Assembly (NCBI RefSeq): GCF_003325355.1
Contig: NZ_CP030850.1
Location: 4,705,501 to 4,769,500, forward strand
Length of the DNA: 64,000 bases
Origin: Runella rosea
GTDB lineage: Bacteria > Bacteroidota > Bacteroidia > Cytophagales > Spirosomataceae
Direction: 5' to 3'
Part shown: positions 63,040 through 64,000 of the stretch, one piece after another
Layout of the letters: the number at the start of each line of letters is the position of its first letter
Numbering within the stretch: position 1 is the first letter of the stretch
Notes under the pieces: generated by a model
The model's database searches: none
What the model was told of the DNA's origin: nothing
Seen by the model: the letters and a program-made list of their open reading frames with translations, nothing else
Program-made: the position numbers and the translations under genes

Positions 63040-64000
63040 TTAGCCATAAATCCGTTGCAGATTTACCTTGTCTATGGCTCTGATGATAAGTGGGACTTTT
63101 TCGATTTTTACGGCACTGCTATCCAATCCAAACCACTTGTCTTCACTGTTGGTAAAGCTTTTGATAAAGAAGTACGCTTTCATAATAAGTTGCTCAAAAA
63201 TGGGCAACTCATTTTCATACGAAAGGAATTTTTCTAACACAACAAAGCGGAAATCGCCGATAACATTGTGGCGGTGTAGCGATTCGTAACGGCTGGTGAT
63301 GTCCACTTCTTTGTTTTTTACCATGTCTTCGATGATACGGCGCAGGTAGAGATTGATGCGCTGTTCGATGCGAAAGCCCAGCCGGAAGGTGACTTTGATG
63401 ACATCGTCGGGTTCAATGACGTCGACTTTGTATTGCATTGTGTACGGTTCATCAGTCGTATCAACGTGGACAAACCAGTATATATCGGCCCGTTTGGGGC
63501 GTTTTTCGAAAATAGAGTAGATAATTTTAGACTCAACTTCGCTCGTACGCGAAGCGTTTGACATAAAGACGAGGTGCGTGGCGTATTTGGGGATGCTTAC
63601 GTCGCGGCTGAGTTCTTTGAGTGCATCAATGTACGTAGCAAGTTTGGTATATTCCGTCAACTGTGCTTTGATTTGGCCAGCTTTAAGCCAGATAAACATC
63701 ACCGTGGCCAGAATGGTACAAATCAACACCGACACCCAGCCTCCGTGCGCAAATTTCTCTAAGTTGGCGAGCATAAAAGCGCTTTCCACCGCGAAATACA
63801 CCACCAAAAATACAATGACCAGCCACATATTGTAGCGGTGTGTATAAAGATAGTACGACATCAGAAGCGTGTCTACGAGCATGGTAAGCGTGATGGCCAA
63901 ACCATAAGCAGCTTCCATATTGGTAGAGCGCCTAAAATACAGTACCACGGCCACGCAACCGATAAAAAGAAGCAGGTTAATGCTCGGCACATACAACTGA
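63040..64000 (-). CDS. Second Kup-type potassium transporter, partial at window end
   Basis: The C-terminal ~320 residues of a paralogue of the neighbouring Kup. The frame runs through the window end (the first readable residues are QLYVPSINLLLFIGC), so the N-terminal half lies outside. It shares long stretches with the first copy, such as LSRDVSIPKYATHLVFMSNAS, KRPKRADIYWFVHVDTTD and MVKNKEVDITSRYES. The cytoplasmic domain is kept in full. Two adjacent kup genes separated by 17 bases suggest tandem duplication, perhaps with different affinity or regulation. Confidence 0.95.
   Translation of the reverse strand, partial: QLYVPSINLLLFIGCVAVVLYFRRSTNMEAAYGLAITLTMLVDTLLMSYYLYTHRYNMWLVIVFLVVYFAVESAFMLANLEKFAHGGWVSVLICTILATVMFIWLKAGQIKAQLTEYTKLATYIDALKELSRDVSIPKYATHLVFMSNASRTSEVESKIIYSIFEKRPKRADIYWFVHVDTTDEPYTMQYKVDVIEPDDVIKVTFRLGFRIEQRINLYLRRIIEDMVKNKEVDITSRYESLHRHNVIGDFRFVVLEKFLSYENELPIFEQLIMKAYFFIKSFTNSEDKWFGLDSSAVKIEKVPLIIRAIDKVNLQRIYG

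Overview
The window looks like a chromosomal segment from a Bacteroidota bacterium, most likely of the order Cytophagales and perhaps a Spirosomaceae/Runella-like organism (inferred, not proven). The evidence is type IX secretion sorting domains on two subtilases, a Reg_prop/Y_Y_Y sensor kinase, a CarboxypepD_reg/TonB receptor, LytTR regulators, a bacterial geranylgeranylglyceryl-phosphate synthase, weak Shine-Dalgarno sites, and several promoters that fit the Bacteroidota pattern TTTG-N19-TAnnTTTG.

Layout. 1-4300: the end of a YtcJ-like amidohydrolase, a small HTH protein and a malonate uptake/activation operon (matB-madL-madM). 4500-9713: a ZU5-like secreted protein, then a two-component pair on the minus strand. 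10103-19199: two tandem type IX-secreted subtilases, a DeoC homologue that lacks its catalytic residues, a YheT-type hydrolase and MobA. 19342-25920: a LytTR response regulator, RidA, ManC, a DUF3089 lipoprotein and a TonB-dependent receptor. 25997-30910 (minus): an apparent operon of envelope proteins (SGNH-like lipoprotein, M91-like zinc metallopeptidase without a signal peptide, three small GxW barrel-like envelope proteins, parallel beta-helix lipoprotein). This is the most intriguing accessory block. 31534-35538: a LytTR-only protein and a purple-acid-phosphatase-like enzyme carrying a recently duplicated N-terminal module. 35545-40254 (minus): two GT4 glycosyltransferases, an RsmF-like methyltransferase and a voltage-gated K+ channel, interspersed with palindromic repeats, one of them inside a gene. 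40439-41465: a decayed patch with two pseudogenes. 41525-64000: mostly housekeeping genes (YitT, PlsC, WecB, ArsC/YffB-like, MlaF-like ATPase, TatC, GGGP synthase, ArgS, ComB, GcvT, PheS, amidohydrolase, HPF, KduI, sugar epimerase, and two tandem Kup potassium transporters, the second cut by the window edge).

How genes work together. MadLM imports malonate and the adjacent ligase activates it to malonyl-CoA. The kinase and LuxR regulator at 5946-9713 form a signalling pair. ManC, WecB, the glycosyltransferases and the epimerase supply surface-polysaccharide precursors but are scattered rather than in one cluster. TatC and the MlaF-like ATPase are adjacent envelope genes. Many convergent gene pairs are separated by near-perfect hairpins that probably terminate transcription from both sides. 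I saw no rRNA, tRNA, CRISPR array, transposase or phage gene.
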